From the NCBI RefSeq assembly GCF_002272865.1, contig NZ_MLAP01000002.1:1-64000 (forward strand): 64,000 bases of DNA. The letters run 5' to 3'. Source of the stretch: Helicobacter sp. 12S02634-8 (GTDB taxonomy: Bacteria > Campylobacterota > Campylobacteria > Campylobacterales > Helicobacteraceae). The notes beneath the pieces are model-generated. The model worked only from the letters and a program-made list of their open reading frames with translations, was not told the origin of the DNA and did not search any database. Shown here piece after piece: positions 46,721-56,121 of the stretch. Position 1 is the stretch's first letter. Every line of letters starts with the position of its first letter. The translations under genes were made by a program, and so were the position numbers.

Positions 46721-47176
46721 ATGAAAAGTTCTCAAGATATCATCTCCATTATCAAAAATAAACCCTATTTCAAGAAACTCAAAACACTTGATAGGCTCGA
46801 TAGACTCAAGCTTTTTCTGCCCCTTGAAATGCGCAAAGCCCTCTTATACATCACTTGCAAAAACAACCAACTGCTCTTTGCCTTCAGCCACCCTAGCTAC
46901 GCCAATGAATTCAATCATTATAATCATACACTCATAAAGCAAAGTTTAAAGACCTATGCAGACCTATTCCCCCAAATAGACCATGAGATACAAATCCGTG
47001 CTTTTGTCCCAAGAAATATCCTCGCCCATTTCAATGACTCCAACCGACCCATAGATGACTCCAGCTACACTGAACACGCAAAAGGAGAGTTCAAAAACCT
47101 TGCCAAAACAGATAGCCTAAAACACCGCTTTGAATCCATTCGCGCCATCATCATCAAAACCCTCCAAGAGCAATGA
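46721..47176 (+). CDS. DUF721 (DciA-like) protein
   Basis: A 151-residue protein with the DUF721 fold near residues 20-105 (KALLYITCKNNQLLFAFSHPSYANEF and an N-terminal KH-like part). DciA proteins load the replicative helicase in bacteria without DnaC; the short Helicobacter form (position of HP0820) may serve the same job, by inference. Start has no ribosome site. Stop overlaps the uvrC ATG. Confidence 0.75.
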   Translation: MKSSQDIISIIKNKPYFKKLKTLDRLDRLKLFLPLEMRKALLYITCKNNQLLFAFSHPSYANEFNHYNHTLIKQSLKTYADLFPQIDHEIQIRAFVPRNILAHFNDSNRPIDDSSYTEHAKGEFKNLAKTDSLKHRFESIRAIIIKTLQEQ

Positions 47177-49002
47177 ATAGCACCTATCTCCTTGAAAGAC
47201 TCTCCAACCTCCCTACTAGCAGTGGTGTCTATCAATATTATGATGCAAAAAACAAGCTCCTCTACATCGGAAAGGCCAAAAATCTCAAAAATCGTATCAA
47301 AAGCTATTTCAAAATCACCGACCAAACAATTATCCCCAACCCCGCCATAAGTCAACGTATCCAAATCATGGTTTCCCAAATTGCCCTGATCCAAACCATA
47401 CTCCTCTCCAACGAGCAAGAAGCCCTTATCCTTGAAAACTCTCTCATCAAGCAGCTCAAGCCCAAATACAATATTTTATTGCGTGATGATAAAACCTATC
47501 CTTATATCTATATCGATATGTCCGAAGATTTCCCCACACCAGCCATCACAAGAAAAATCATCAAAAAAAAGTCCATCAAATATTTTGGTCCTTATCCCAA
47601 TGGGGCTAGAGAGATATTAGAGAGCCTTTATGAACTCCTCCCTTTGGTGCAAAAAAAAAGCTGCCTCCAAGGGAAAAAAGCCTGCTTATTTTATCAGATC
47701 CATCGCTGCCCTGCCCCTTGTGAGGGCAAGATCACCCAAGCCCAATACCATACCACTATCCAAGAAGCCTTCAAGCTGATCCAAAACAAAAACAAGCTCA
47801 TCGCCCTCCTAAACTCCAAAATGCACGCCCTCTCTGAAATGATGCGTTTTGAAGAAGCTGCCACCTATCGAGATCGGATCAACAAACTCACTGCTATCAA
47901 AAATTTCTCTGTGATCGATTCAACCAAGCTCTATGATTTTGATATTTTTGCCCTTTCTTTTGAAGGCAAAAATGCTATTTTGATCCGACTTTTTATGCGT
48001 GGGGGTAAAATCATATCTTCGAGTTTTGAACATATCAAATCAGAATATGACTTTGATGAAAACTCCATCTACAAACAAGCCATCATCAATTACTACAAAG
48101 AAGAAATCCCCCTCCCTCCCGATCAGATACTCCTCCCATCTCTAGATACAGAACATATCTCAGAGCTAGAAACTTATCTCTATAAAAATTGCCACAAAAA
48201 AATCCAAATCTCTATCCCCCTCAAAGGGGACAAAAAAGACCTCATCGGACTTGCTATCAAAAATGCCAATGAAATACTCAGACTCCAAAGCAATCGCAGC
48301 TATGCTGAAGATGTCTTGCTTGCTGCGCTCAAAGACTTGCTAGAGCTTAATTCTATCCCCTTTCGCATTGAAGTTTTTGATACCAGCCACCATAGTGGGA
48401 CAAATAATGTCGGAGGAATGGTTGTGTATGAAAATATGCATTTCATCAAAGACGCCTATCGGCACTATGCCCTCAGCGGGAGTGATGAATATTCTCAAAT
48501 GCGTGAAATGCTCACACGCAGAGCCCAAGATTTTAGCATAGCCCCGCCGCCACATCTTTGGGTCATCGATGGTGGAAAAGCGCAGGTCAAACTCGCCCAA
48601 GAAATCCTAGAAAGTCAAGGTGCTGAGGTCGAAGTTATCGGCATTGCCAAAGAAAAAATCGACGCAAAAGCCCACCGCGCCAAAGGCAGCGCAAAAGATA
48701 TTTTATACACACCCAAAACCTCCATCGCACTCAAGCCCACCGACAAAAGACTGCAATTCCTCCAAAAACTCCGCGATGAAGTCCATCGCTATGCCATCAC
48801 CTATCACAGGCAAAAAAAGCAAAAAGAAATGCAAAAAGTTTCTCTGCTCGAACAAAAAGGCATTGGCAAGGCCAGTGTCAAGAAACTTTTGGATTATTTT
48901 GGAAGTTTTGAAGCCATACAAAATGCTTCATCTGAAGAGCTCACGCAGATTCTAGGCAAAAGAGCTGCCCAAATCAAGGCGCATTTAAGCACTTCTGGCT
49001 AA
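47173..49002 (+). CDS. uvrC: Excinuclease ABC subunit C
   Basis: Makes both incisions in nucleotide excision repair. 609 residues: GIY-YIG domain ([20 protein letters not shown], near 17-36), UVR motif ([14 protein letters not shown] near 224), C-terminal RNase-H-like endonuclease ([16 protein letters not shown] near 401) and helix-hairpin-helix end ([16 protein letters not shown]). Coupled to the DUF721 gene by ATGA. Confidence 0.96.
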   Translation: MNSTYLLERLSNLPTSSGVYQYYDAKNKLLYIGKAKNLKNRIKSYFKITDQTIIPNPAISQRIQIMVSQIALIQTILLSNEQEALILENSLIKQLKPKYNILLRDDKTYPYIYIDMSEDFPTPAITRKIIKKKSIKYFGPYPNGAREILESLYELLPLVQKKSCLQGKKACLFYQIHRCPAPCEGKITQAQYHTTIQEAFKLIQNKNKLIALLNSKMHALSEMMRFEEAATYRDRINKLTAIKNFSVIDSTKLYDFDIFALSFEGKNAILIRLFMRGGKIISSSFEHIKSEYDFDENSIYKQAIINYYKEEIPLPPDQILLPSLDTEHISELETYLYKNCHKKIQISIPLKGDKKDLIGLAIKNANEILRLQSNRSYAEDVLLAALKDLLELNSIPFRIEVFDTSHHSGTNNVGGMVVYENMHFIKDAYRHYALSGSDEYSQMREMLTRRAQDFSIAPPPHLWVIDGGKAQVKLAQEILESQGAEVEVIGIAKEKIDAKAHRAKGSAKDILYTPKTSIALKPTDKRLQFLQKLRDEVHRYAITYHRQKKQKEMQKVSLLEQKGIGKASVKKLLDYFGSFEAIQNASSEELTQILGKRAAQIKAHLSTSG

Positions 49003-49036
49003 AATAACAAACTCAATTTTTCCCAAAGGCTTGCAT

Positions 49037-50314
49037 ATGACCCATAAGATCAAAAATCTCAATATCGGTATCATTGGCGTAGGGACGGTCGGTGAGAGCG
49101 TGGTCAAAATCCTAGAAGAAAATAGAGAAATTATCCGCGCAAGAGCAGGGGTCAATCTTGTAGTCAAAAAAGGCGTAGTCAAGAACCCCAACAAGCCCAG
49201 AGGGGTCAATATCCCCCTAAGCACAGATATTGATGATATTATCTATGATCCACAAATTGATGTCGTAGTCGAGCTCATGGGTGGGGTCGATACAGCTTAT
49301 ATCGTAGCAAAAAAGACCCTAGAGCACAAAAAATCCCTAGTCACAGCCAACAAAGCAATGCTAGCCTACCATCGCTATGAACTCCAAGAAATTGCAGGCG
49401 CTACACCGATAGGTTTTGAAGCAAGTGTGTGTGGGGGGATTCCTATCATCAAAGCGCTCAAAGATGGCTTGAGCGCTAATCATATCCTTGGTCTTAAAGG
49501 TATTCTCAATGGCACAAGCAACTATATCCTCACACAAATGATCCAAAACAATCAAGACTTCCACACTGCCCTGCTAAAAGCACAGCAACTAGGCTATGCA
49601 GAGGCCGATCCTAGCTTGGATATCAATGGAGGAGATGCAGGGCATAAGCTTTTGATTCTAGCTTCTTTGGCCTATGGTATCGATGCAAAACCTCAAGATA
49701 TTCTCATTGAGGGCATTGAATCGATCAGCACTGATGATATTGAATTTGCCAATGAATTTGGATATGCCATCAAACTTCTAGGTATTGCCAAAAAGCAAAA
49801 TAATGAAATCGAACTGCGAGTCCATCCCACCATGATCGCCAAAGACAAGATGATAGCTAAAATCGAGGGCGTGATGAACGGTATCAGCGTGATTGGTGAT
49901 CGGGTCGGGGAAACGCTTTATTATGGAGCAGGGGCTGGCGGGGAAGCCACTGCAAGCGCTGTCATCAGTGATCTCATAGAGATAGCTCGGGGCAAAAGCT
50001 CCTTGATGTTGGGCTTTGAGCGCTCACCCCAAATCAATCTCAAGCCCAAAGCAAATATCTGTAGTCGCTACTATATCCGACTTGCTGTCGATGACAAATC
50101 AGGAGTTTTAGCCCAAATTGCCTCCATACTCACGCAAAACGCCATTTCAATCAGCACATTTTTGCAAAAAGAAATCAAGCAAAAAAACACTGCTAAGATA
50201 CTTTTTTCTACCCACACAACGACTGAATACGCCATCAAAAACGCTATCGATGACCTCAAAAAGCTTGATTCTATTTTGTCCGAACCTTATCTGATTCGGA
50301 TTGAAGATGAGTAG
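49037..50314 (+). CDS. hom: Homoserine dehydrogenase
   Basis: Reduces aspartate semialdehyde to homoserine for Thr and Met. 425 residues: NAD(P) loop [10 protein letters not shown], catalytic region with [14 protein letters not shown] and [16 protein letters not shown], and a C-terminal ACT domain (~345-425) for amino-acid feedback. ATG 49037 is 7 bp from AAAGG; the two-codon longer TTG start is less likely. Overlaps the next gene by 8 bp. Confidence 0.95.
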   Translation: MTHKIKNLNIGIIGVGTVGESVVKILEENREIIRARAGVNLVVKKGVVKNPNKPRGVNIPLSTDIDDIIYDPQIDVVVELMGGVDTAYIVAKKTLEHKKSLVTANKAMLAYHRYELQEIAGATPIGFEASVCGGIPIIKALKDGLSANHILGLKGILNGTSNYILTQMIQNNQDFHTALLKAQQLGYAEADPSLDINGGDAGHKLLILASLAYGIDAKPQDILIEGIESISTDDIEFANEFGYAIKLLGIAKKQNNEIELRVHPTMIAKDKMIAKIEGVMNGISVIGDRVGETLYYGAGAGGEATASAVISDLIEIARGKSSLMLGFERSPQINLKPKANICSRYYIRLAVDDKSGVLAQIASILTQNAISISTFLQKEIKQKNTAKILFSTHTTTEYAIKNAIDDLKKLDSILSEPYLIRIEDE

Positions 50315-50633
50315 GCAAAAGGGTTTTGAAGCCGAGAGCAAGGCTTGTGCCTACTTGCAAGCCCAGCATTTTGAAATCATTGAAAGAAATTTTTTCTGCA
50401 AATATGGCGAGATTGATATCATCGCACTCAAAAATAAAATCTTACATTTCATAGAAGTCAAAAGTGGCAAGGGCTTTGAGCCCATCTATGCCATCACGCC
50501 TAGCAAAATAGCTAAAATCATAAAAACTATCGATTTTTATCTGCTCCGATACGACCCCATGACCACATACTGTATCGATGCGCTCATCATCAAAGATAAC
50601 CAAATCGAGCTGATAGAAAACATCACCTACTAA
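50307..50633 (+). CDS. YraN-family (UPF0102) protein
   Basis: A 108-residue small protein with the nuclease-like core of UPF0102: [20 protein letters not shown] and [10 protein letters not shown] match the Glu/Asp/Lys pattern of PD-(D/E)xK folds. Biological role unknown. It overlaps hom by 8 bp; positional match to HP0823. Confidence 0.85.
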   Translation: MSRQKGFEAESKACAYLQAQHFEIIERNFFCKYGEIDIIALKNKILHFIEVKSGKGFEPIYAITPSKIAKIIKTIDFYLLRYDPMTTYCIDALIIKDNQIELIENITY

Positions 50634-50676
50634 AACATTATTCAAGCCATTGGATTGAAGTTTATAAATTTTATTG

Positions 50677-50682
50677 TATAAT
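50677..50682 (+). promoter_or_regulatory. Putative trxA -10 box
   Basis: TTGTATAAT (extended -10), 37 bp before the trxA ATG. Confidence 0.6.
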
Positions 50683-50713
50683 CCCCCTACATTTTAATCA
50701 GGAGAATTATGCT

Positions 50714-51031
50714 ATGGGTAAATATATCGAACTCACTAAAGAAAATTTTGATGCGACTACCAAGCAAGGTGTTGCTGTTGTTGATTTTTGGGCGCCTTGG
50801 TGTGGGCCTTGCAGAATGCTAGCGCCTGTGATCGATGAACTCGCTCAAGATTATGAGGGCAAGGTCGCTATTTGTAAGGTCAATACCGATGAGCAAGATG
50901 AACTCTCTGCTCAATTTGGTATCCGCAGTATCCCCACTATTTTATTCATGAAAAATGGCGAGGTTGTCGATCAAGTCGTCGGTGCGACCTCTAAGCAAGC
51001 ACTCAAAGAAAAAATCGATTCCATCTCTTAA
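50714..51031 (+). CDS. trxA: Thioredoxin
   Basis: A 105-residue dithiol reductant with WAPWCGPC active site (Cys near 31 and 34) and the cis-Pro in IRSIPT. An out-of-frame ATG at 50709 precedes the true start; the alignable N-terminus GKYIELTKENF fixes ATG 50714. It supplies electrons to Bcp and others. Reduced by the downstream trxB. Confidence 0.97.
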   Translation: MGKYIELTKENFDATTKQGVAVVDFWAPWCGPCRMLAPVIDELAQDYEGKVAICKVNTDEQDELSAQFGIRSIPTILFMKNGEVVDQVVGATSKQALKEKIDSIS

Positions 51032-51136
51032 TGCCCCTCTTGCCCCTAGCCACAATCGCTCGGGGCTTGATATACTCTCTATTTATCAACTCATATTATC
51101 ATATTTATCAAATAAAAAAAATTATTGGAGGCTATT

Positions 51137-52072
51137 ATGATCGATTTAGCAATTATTGGTGGTGGGCCAGCCGGGCTATCAGCAGGACTTTATGCAACAA
51201 GAGGTGGTATTAAAGATGTTGTATTGTTTGAAAAAGGAATGCCCGGTGGGCAGATAACAGGGAGTAGTGAAATCGAAAACTACCCTGGGGTCAAAGAAGT
51301 CTTGAGTGGGCTAGATTTTATGCAGCCTTGGCAAGAGCAGTGTTTTCGCTTTGGGCTCAAGCACGAGATGAGCGAAGTGAGTCAAGTCACTAAAGAAGGA
51401 AAAATCTTCACGATCCATACCAACGATGGCAAAGCAATGCAAGCTAGAAGCGTTATCTTAGCTACAGGTGGCCGCCCCAAAAGGACAGGCATCAAAGGCG
51501 AGAGCGAATTTTGGGGAAAAGGCGTGAGCACTTGCGCTACTTGCGATGGCTTTTTCTATAAAAATAAAGAAGTCGCTGTGCTTGGAGGCGGGGATACTGC
51601 GATTGAAGAGGCGATTTATCTGACAAAAATGTGTAAAAAAGTCTATCTGATCCATAGGAGAAATGAATTCAGAGCCGCACCCATCACGCTCAAACACGCC
51701 AAAGAAAACGAAAAAATCGAATTCCTTACCCCCTATGTGATCGAAGAAATCAAAGGGGATCAAAGCGGGGTCACTTCCCTTGCGGTCAAAAACACGCAAA
51801 CTGACCAAAAAAGAGAGCTAGTTGTGCCAGGGATTTTTATCTTTGTGGGCTATGATGTCAATAATGGCATTATCAAGCAAAATGATGGTAGTATGCTGTG
51901 TGCGTGCGATGAGTTTGGCTCTGTGATTGTAGATCTCTCGATGAAAACCAATGTAGAGGGATTTTTTGCTGCGGGCGATATTCGTATCAAAGCCCCCAAG
52001 CAAGTCGTTTGTGCTGCAGGTGATGGTGCGAGTGCGGCTTTAGAAGCGATTGCTTATTTAGACTCACATTGA
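51137..52072 (+). CDS. trxB: Thioredoxin reductase
   Basis: A 311-residue FAD/NADPH flavoprotein: FAD loop [13 protein letters not shown], redox CATC in CATCDGFF (near 130), NADPH loop [12 protein letters not shown] and the C-terminal [20 protein letters not shown] before the ATG contains the GGAGG ribosome site, so the longer reading is not a true start. A TATACT box at 51071-51076 may give it its own promoter. Confidence 0.96.
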   Translation: MIDLAIIGGGPAGLSAGLYATRGGIKDVVLFEKGMPGGQITGSSEIENYPGVKEVLSGLDFMQPWQEQCFRFGLKHEMSEVSQVTKEGKIFTIHTNDGKAMQARSVILATGGRPKRTGIKGESEFWGKGVSTCATCDGFFYKNKEVAVLGGGDTAIEEAIYLTKMCKKVYLIHRRNEFRAAPITLKHAKENEKIEFLTPYVIEEIKGDQSGVTSLAVKNTQTDQKRELVVPGIFIFVGYDVNNGIIKQNDGSMLCACDEFGSVIVDLSMKTNVEGFFAAGDIRIKAPKQVVCAAGDGASAALEAIAYLDSH

Positions 52073-52087
52073 TTGGAGGGATCGGAT

Positions 52088-52855
52088 TTGAAAATAGGAG
52101 TTTTTGGAGCTAGTGGCCGTATCGGTAGGCTGGTGATTGAAGAAATATCCAAAAGTCAAGAATACACACTCGGGAGTATCTTTGTCCGCAAGGAGCTTGA
52201 CTTTTTGCCCCCTGATGGGACTTGTGTTACTAATGATTTGCAAAGTTTCTTGCAAAATTGCGAGCTTGTCATCGACTTTTCTCTCCCCCAAGCGACCCAT
52301 ACCCTCTTAAAAGCTGCTATGAAAACGCCCGTTGCCCTTGTTTGTGGAACGACAGGATTAGATGGGGCGACTTTTGAGCTCTTAAAAAAACTATCAGAAA
52401 AAGCCCCTATCTTGTATGCAACCAATATGTCTAAAGGCGTGGCCATGCTAGATAAAGTCATCTCTTTGGTCGCAAAAGGACTCAAAGATGCTGATATTGA
52501 AATATCAGAAATCCACCACCGATACAAAAAGGACGCCCCCAGTGGGACAGCGCTCTCTTTAGGCAAGACTTGTGCAGAGGCTAGAGGACTCGATCTCAAT
52601 CAAGTGAGAGTATCAAGCAGAGATGGAAATATCGGACAAAGGACACACGATGAAATCGCTATCATGAGTCTTCGTGGGGGAGATGTCGCAGGCAGACACA
52701 CGATCGGATTTTATCTCGATGGTGAATACCTAGAATTCACACACAACGCAACCTCACGCCTTACCTTTGCCAAAGGTGCCCTAGAAGCTGCTCGATGGCT
52801 CATGGGACAAAAAAATGGGCTTTATAGTATCAATGATATGTTTAAAGATCTCTAA
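52088..52855 (+). CDS. dapB: 4-hydroxy-tetrahydrodipicolinate reductase
   Basis: NAD(P)H-dependent step of diaminopimelate/lysine synthesis. 255 residues: N-terminal GVFGASGRIGR loop and catalytic EIHHRYKKDAPSGTA (near 151-165). The TTG at 52088 is 7 bp from GGAGGG and gives the family start KIGVFGAS; an earlier in-frame TTG would place the Shine-Dalgarno within the gene. Starts 15 bp after trxB. Confidence 0.95.
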   Translation: MKIGVFGASGRIGRLVIEEISKSQEYTLGSIFVRKELDFLPPDGTCVTNDLQSFLQNCELVIDFSLPQATHTLLKAAMKTPVALVCGTTGLDGATFELLKKLSEKAPILYATNMSKGVAMLDKVISLVAKGLKDADIEISEIHHRYKKDAPSGTALSLGKTCAEARGLDLNQVRVSSRDGNIGQRTHDEIAIMSLRGGDVAGRHTIGFYLDGEYLEFTHNATSRLTFAKGALEAARWLMGQKNGLYSINDMFKDL

Positions 52856-52858
52856 AGT

Positions 52859-53065
52859 CTATTTTTCTTGGGCTTTTTTATCCAAATCACTCAAAAGATT
52901 TTCACCCTTTGCAAAGCTATCCCTCTCAAACTCCGTAAAACTAATATAAACACTCGCTTGAGGCTTAGAAGCCACTCTCCAGAGAGAATCTGAAATATCT
53001 TTAGCAATCTCTCGTTTCTGCTCTGCAGTCAGCTTGCCCCCAACTTTCACATCTACATATGGCAT
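52859..53065 (-). CDS. 4-oxalocrotonate tautomerase family protein
   Basis: A 68-residue tautomerase. After Met removal the catalytic Pro-1 begins PYVDVKVGGKLTAEQK; Arg residues near 39 match the family. H. pylori HP0924 is a solved member without known physiological substrate. The ATG at 53065 is chosen because Pro must be at position 2; the longer reading runs into the barrel gene. Last gene of fliQ-murB-barrel-tautomerase. Confidence 0.85.
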   Translation of the reverse strand: MPYVDVKVGGKLTAEQKREIAKDISDSLWRVASKPQASVYISFTEFERDSFAKGENLLSDLDKKAQEK

Positions 53066-53075
53066 TGACACTCCT

Positions 53076-54908
53076 TTACCAGCTAAATCCCCCACCGAGT
53101 TTGACACTCAGATAACTTGGGACTTTATAATCGCCCATAGCGACTAATTTTGTATTTGATTGGACAGCAATATCCAAAAAGCCTAAAATATTGATCCCAC
53201 CTGTGAATATAACCCCCTCCCCAACAAGACTTTTAAGATCATACATCGAACCAAGTCGTATATCAAAATATTTCAAATCAACCATCACGCCCCCACCAAT
53301 CATTTGATTTTGCGGGGAGAGATATGAGAGCGTGTGATTGGGCTTGAGATCAGCATCTAGCGCAAAAGAAAGCACCTTCCATTCATAAGAAAGCCCCGCA
53401 CGTATTTGAGAGTTGAGAGTAATCTTTTGGTTATCATTGACCTTTAAGATGGGTTCATTGATGTCCTTGCCTACGATTCCAAGAGAGAAGCCTTGATAAT
53501 TATACAAAAAACCAAAATCAATGCCAAAAGTCTGCTGTTTGGGGGTGTTTTGGAGATCCATACCCCCAAAAGCATTAGAAATTTCATTGAAAGAGCCCGA
53601 TTTATCGACCTTATAGCCCATAGCAAAGATATATTTAGCACCCAATCCGATACTGAAATTCCCTATAGGGGTCGAAAACGCCTGCCCATAGCCCACAGGC
53701 ACTTCACCGATCACGATACCTGTCCCGTGTATTTGATGTTTAGCACTATCACTAAATATCGAGAGATTTTCATAGCTGTCTTTATCAGAGCCACTCAGTG
53801 TGATGGAGTTATCACTGATACTCACGCCCACATAATTGCCATCAGCATCAAAAATAATTTGGTTGTGCGTGCGATCAAAGGTCGCGCTCGCTGAAGCAAA
53901 CGCACTACCAAACACACCAAACGCTATCGCCCCACGCCCATCAGGACCATTCCCGCCAATCTGAAACACCAATCCATTTTGCGTGTTTATATCCAGATTA
54001 TTTGTCTGCATTGTGTTTTGGATAGTATAGACATCTTGTATGAAGCGATTGATTTGAGGGTCATCGCCCTTAGAAAGACTGACCCCACCAATCAATTTCA
54101 AAAAATCTCCCAATCCAAAAGAAGAATCACTCGTCTTTACCAACAAATCAGCAATCCCACTGAGCTGGCTGGGCTCTAAATTTTGAATAATATTTTTGAA
54201 TATCCCCACATCTCCGCCTGTCTTATCCACAGCTTCTAGTGTGCTAGTTTTGATATTTTCAAAGGCCTTTTGCCCTTGAGCATTTAGGCTATCACCTGTT
54301 ATCAATGCCCCTTTGAAAGCCTTGCTTGCCTCCTCAAGGCTTGAAGCACTCTCCACAGCATTGACCTGCTCTAAAGTCCCACCACTAGCAACAAGCACTT
54401 CCTTCATATAGTTTTGGATATCTGTCGTGGTATTCAGACCAGAAACACTCCCAAAATGGATATTTTTAAGCACATCACCAAACACCCCGCTCATATCAAG
54501 GCTGCTCGCAGCGACTGCCCCTACCATCGACGCCCCCGTGATCGATGTTCCCACTATTGATGTTCCCACTATGGACGCTCCCGTGATCGAGAGCCCCGAA
54601 AAACTACCCTTATCTGTAAAAGATGTAGAAATTTTATGGGGCATATTTTGCAAATTATTATAATCCACGCTTGCTAGGGACAAAAGATTTTTTTCTCTGA
54701 TACTAGCCCCAAAACTATAAGCAACTCTTGATTTTTTATCCATACCCAACAACGCTGGGTTGTAGTATAGCGCCCATTGAGAATTCCTCAAGGCCACGCC
54801 TGCACCACCCATACTTGCTGAAATATTCCCCATTCCACCAAACTCTAAGGCTTCAAGACCACTGCTGAGTAGCGATCCGATCAAGACAGCTTGAGAGATT
54901 CTTTTCAT
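53076..54908 (-). CDS. TraF-like (PF13729) outer-membrane barrel protein
   Basis: A 610-residue secreted protein with signal peptide (MKRISQAVLIGSLLSSGLEA) and the conserved start FGGMGNISASMGGAGVAL...YYNPALL shared by TraF_2/FadL-like proteins. The C-terminal third alternates as barrel strands and ends GGGFSW. Despite the TraF name no conjugation genes are near. Residues ~105-130 hold five pentapeptide units G-[LAT]-S-[IM]-[TV] from a 15-bp tandem repeat (54523-54597). Middle ~150-330 is helical and unrecognised. Confidence 0.75.
   Translation of the reverse strand: MKRISQAVLIGSLLSSGLEALEFGGMGNISASMGGAGVALRNSQWALYYNPALLGMDKKSRVAYSFGASIREKNLLSLASVDYNNLQNMPHKISTSFTDKGSFSGLSITGASIVGTSIVGTSITGASMVGAVAASSLDMSGVFGDVLKNIHFGSVSGLNTTTDIQNYMKEVLVASGGTLEQVNAVESASSLEEASKAFKGALITGDSLNAQGQKAFENIKTSTLEAVDKTGGDVGIFKNIIQNLEPSQLSGIADLLVKTSDSSFGLGDFLKLIGGVSLSKGDDPQINRFIQDVYTIQNTMQTNNLDINTQNGLVFQIGGNGPDGRGAIAFGVFGSAFASASATFDRTHNQIIFDADGNYVGVSISDNSITLSGSDKDSYENLSIFSDSAKHQIHGTGIVIGEVPVGYGQAFSTPIGNFSIGLGAKYIFAMGYKVDKSGSFNEISNAFGGMDLQNTPKQQTFGIDFGFLYNYQGFSLGIVGKDINEPILKVNDNQKITLNSQIRAGLSYEWKVLSFALDADLKPNHTLSYLSPQNQMIGGGVMVDLKYFDIRLGSMYDLKSLVGEGVIFTGGINILGFLDIAVQSNTKLVAMGDYKVPSYLSVKLGGGFSW
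54523..54597. repeat. Five 15-bp tandem units inside the TraF-like gene
   Basis: Plus-strand units ACCATCGACGCCCCC, GTGATCGATGTTCCC, ACTATTGATGTTCCC, ACTATGGACGCTCCC and GTGATCGAGAGCCCC. Gain or loss of a unit keeps the frame and changes the protein by five residues. Confidence 0.85.
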
Positions 54909-54917
54909 AGCGATTCC

Positions 54918-55691
54918 TTATGCGATGATGATAACTTCTTCTTCAAGAGCGACTCCATAAGCCTCTAACACGCGTTGTTTGCCTAGATTTATCAAAGATA
55001 TGGCGTCTTCAAAGCTCCCTTTACCTAGATTAACCAAAAAATTTGCGTGCTCTTGGGCAAATCCTATCCCTCCTATGCGATAGCCCCTTAACCCCACGCC
55101 CTCAAGTAACCTCCCTGCAAAATCCCCTATAGGATTTTTGAAGCAACTCCCGCAACTTGGTCTTTTAGGGTGGCTTGAGCGCATGGAGTCAAAAATTTCT
55201 AATAGATTATATCTAAAACCTACAATCTTTTTGAATCGTGCAGCAAAAATCACCCCTTTGATCGCACTACTGCGATACCCCATACCCAAGTCCTCTGCCC
55301 TCTCCCACACGCCATCAACGCACACAGAATCTAAGACATTTTTTATCTCATATTCCTTCATACCCGCGTTCATTTTCACAAGCCCTCCCAAGCTCCCAGG
55401 CAAAGCACGCAAAAACTCCAACCCCCAAAGATTGGTATCTCTAAAATACCGATAAAGCTTTTGAGCGCTCACTTGTCCCCCCACTTCGATGAGCTCTCCT
55501 AAATCTTGGATATAATCATATTTTGTATCCAAAACACCAATATTGCGAGCAGTCGGAGCGACCAAAAGATTATTCGCATGGCCAATGACTTGTATCCCCA
55601 AAGCACTGCTTACATCACTAATCACTCTCACAGGCACCTCTGCACCGACTCTAATACTTGAATATTTAGCAAAATCAATTGTTTGGATCAC
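54918..55691 (-). CDS. murB: UDP-N-acetylenolpyruvoylglucosamine reductase
   Basis: Second step of peptidoglycan precursor synthesis; FAD enzyme. 257 residues from a GTG at 55691 that overlaps the fliQ stop (GTGA) and gives VIQTIDFAKYSSIRVG, the family start; the longer ORF continues 66 bp into fliQ. FAD-binding part includes ALPGSLGGLVKMNAG, and GSCFKNP (Ser/Cys proton donor region) is near residue 195. Confidence 0.92.
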   Translation of the reverse strand: MIQTIDFAKYSSIRVGAEVPVRVISDVSSALGIQVIGHANNLLVAPTARNIGVLDTKYDYIQDLGELIEVGGQVSAQKLYRYFRDTNLWGLEFLRALPGSLGGLVKMNAGMKEYEIKNVLDSVCVDGVWERAEDLGMGYRSSAIKGVIFAARFKKIVGFRYNLLEIFDSMRSSHPKRPSCGSCFKNPIGDFAGRLLEGVGLRGYRIGGIGFAQEHANFLVNLGKGSFEDAISLINLGKQRVLEAYGVALEEEVIIIA

Positions 55692-55954
55692 AGCACAAAC
55701 TTTGGTATGAGATTGATGAGCATTGTTGTGTAGTCCAAAAGCATATTGAGCATCCAAGGCATTGTCAAGATAACCACACCAATCACAGCCAAAATCTTAG
55801 GGACAAACGATAGAGTCATTTCATTGATTTGGGTTGTGGCCTGAAAAATACTCACCAAAAGCCCCACAATCAGTCCAGCTAAAAGTATCGGTAAAGAAAT
55901 AATCAAAGTGATTTTATAAGTTTCTATCGCCAATCCCATCAACTGCGATTCCAT
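55688..55954 (-). CDS. fliQ: Flagellar export protein FliQ
   Basis: An 88-residue protein with two membrane helices and the central segment LVSIFQATTQINEMTLSFVPK. Part of the FliPQR export gate of the flagellar type III apparatus. AGGAGG precedes the ATG, and a TATAAT box at 55981-55986 (minus) lies 27 bp upstream. Its stop is coupled to murB, as in H. pylori HP1419/HP1418. Confidence 0.95.
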   Translation of the reverse strand: MESQLMGLAIETYKITLIISLPILLAGLIVGLLVSIFQATTQINEMTLSFVPKILAVIGVVILTMPWMLNMLLDYTTMLINLIPKFVL

Positions 55955-55980
55955 CAGCTTGCCTCCTAAAAATTACTCGG

Positions 55981-55986
55981 ATTATA
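55981..55986 (-). promoter_or_regulatory. Putative fliQ -10 box
   Basis: TATAAT on the minus strand, 26 bp before the fliQ ATG, in the divergent region with trpCF. No sigma-54 or sigma-28 motif is apparent. Confidence 0.5.
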
Positions 55987-56050
55987 TCGCATTTTAAGGC
56001 AAAAAACTTTTATTTTAAGCTTTTATGTGTATCATTTTATAGGAGCAAAC

Positions 56051-56107
56051 TTGGGCTCTATATCTCTATCTAAAAGAGCCCAGAGCAAGTATTTAGCACA
56101 TCTTTAG
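56051..56107 (+). CDS. Possible 18-codon leader ORF upstream of trpCF
   Basis: A TTG start 5 bp after AGGAG opens 18 codons (MGSISLSKRAQSKYLAHL if translated) ending at TAG 56105, 14 bp before the chosen trpCF start. No Trp codons, so not a classical trp leader peptide. Its translation would run through the hairpin at 56053-56081. Confidence 0.3.
   Translation: MGSISLSKRAQSKYLAHL
56053..56081 (+). promoter_or_regulatory. Leader hairpin before trpCF
   Basis: GGGCTCT pairs with AGAGCCC across a 15-base loop; a CTTG/CAAG extension with a bulge may lengthen the stem. There is no T-run after it, so it is more likely a translational or stability element than a terminator. Confidence 0.45.
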
Positions 56108-56121
56108 AATTAAGGAATATG

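Noticed and set aside
51040-51066. Terminator between trxA and trxB (GCCCC...GGGGC)
   Set aside because: Only five contiguous pairs and no T-run follow; too weak to list.
53076-54908. Conjugation function for the TraF-like gene
   Set aside because: No other transfer, relaxase or mating-pair genes are nearby; the PF13729-type proteins are common chromosomal barrel-like proteins.
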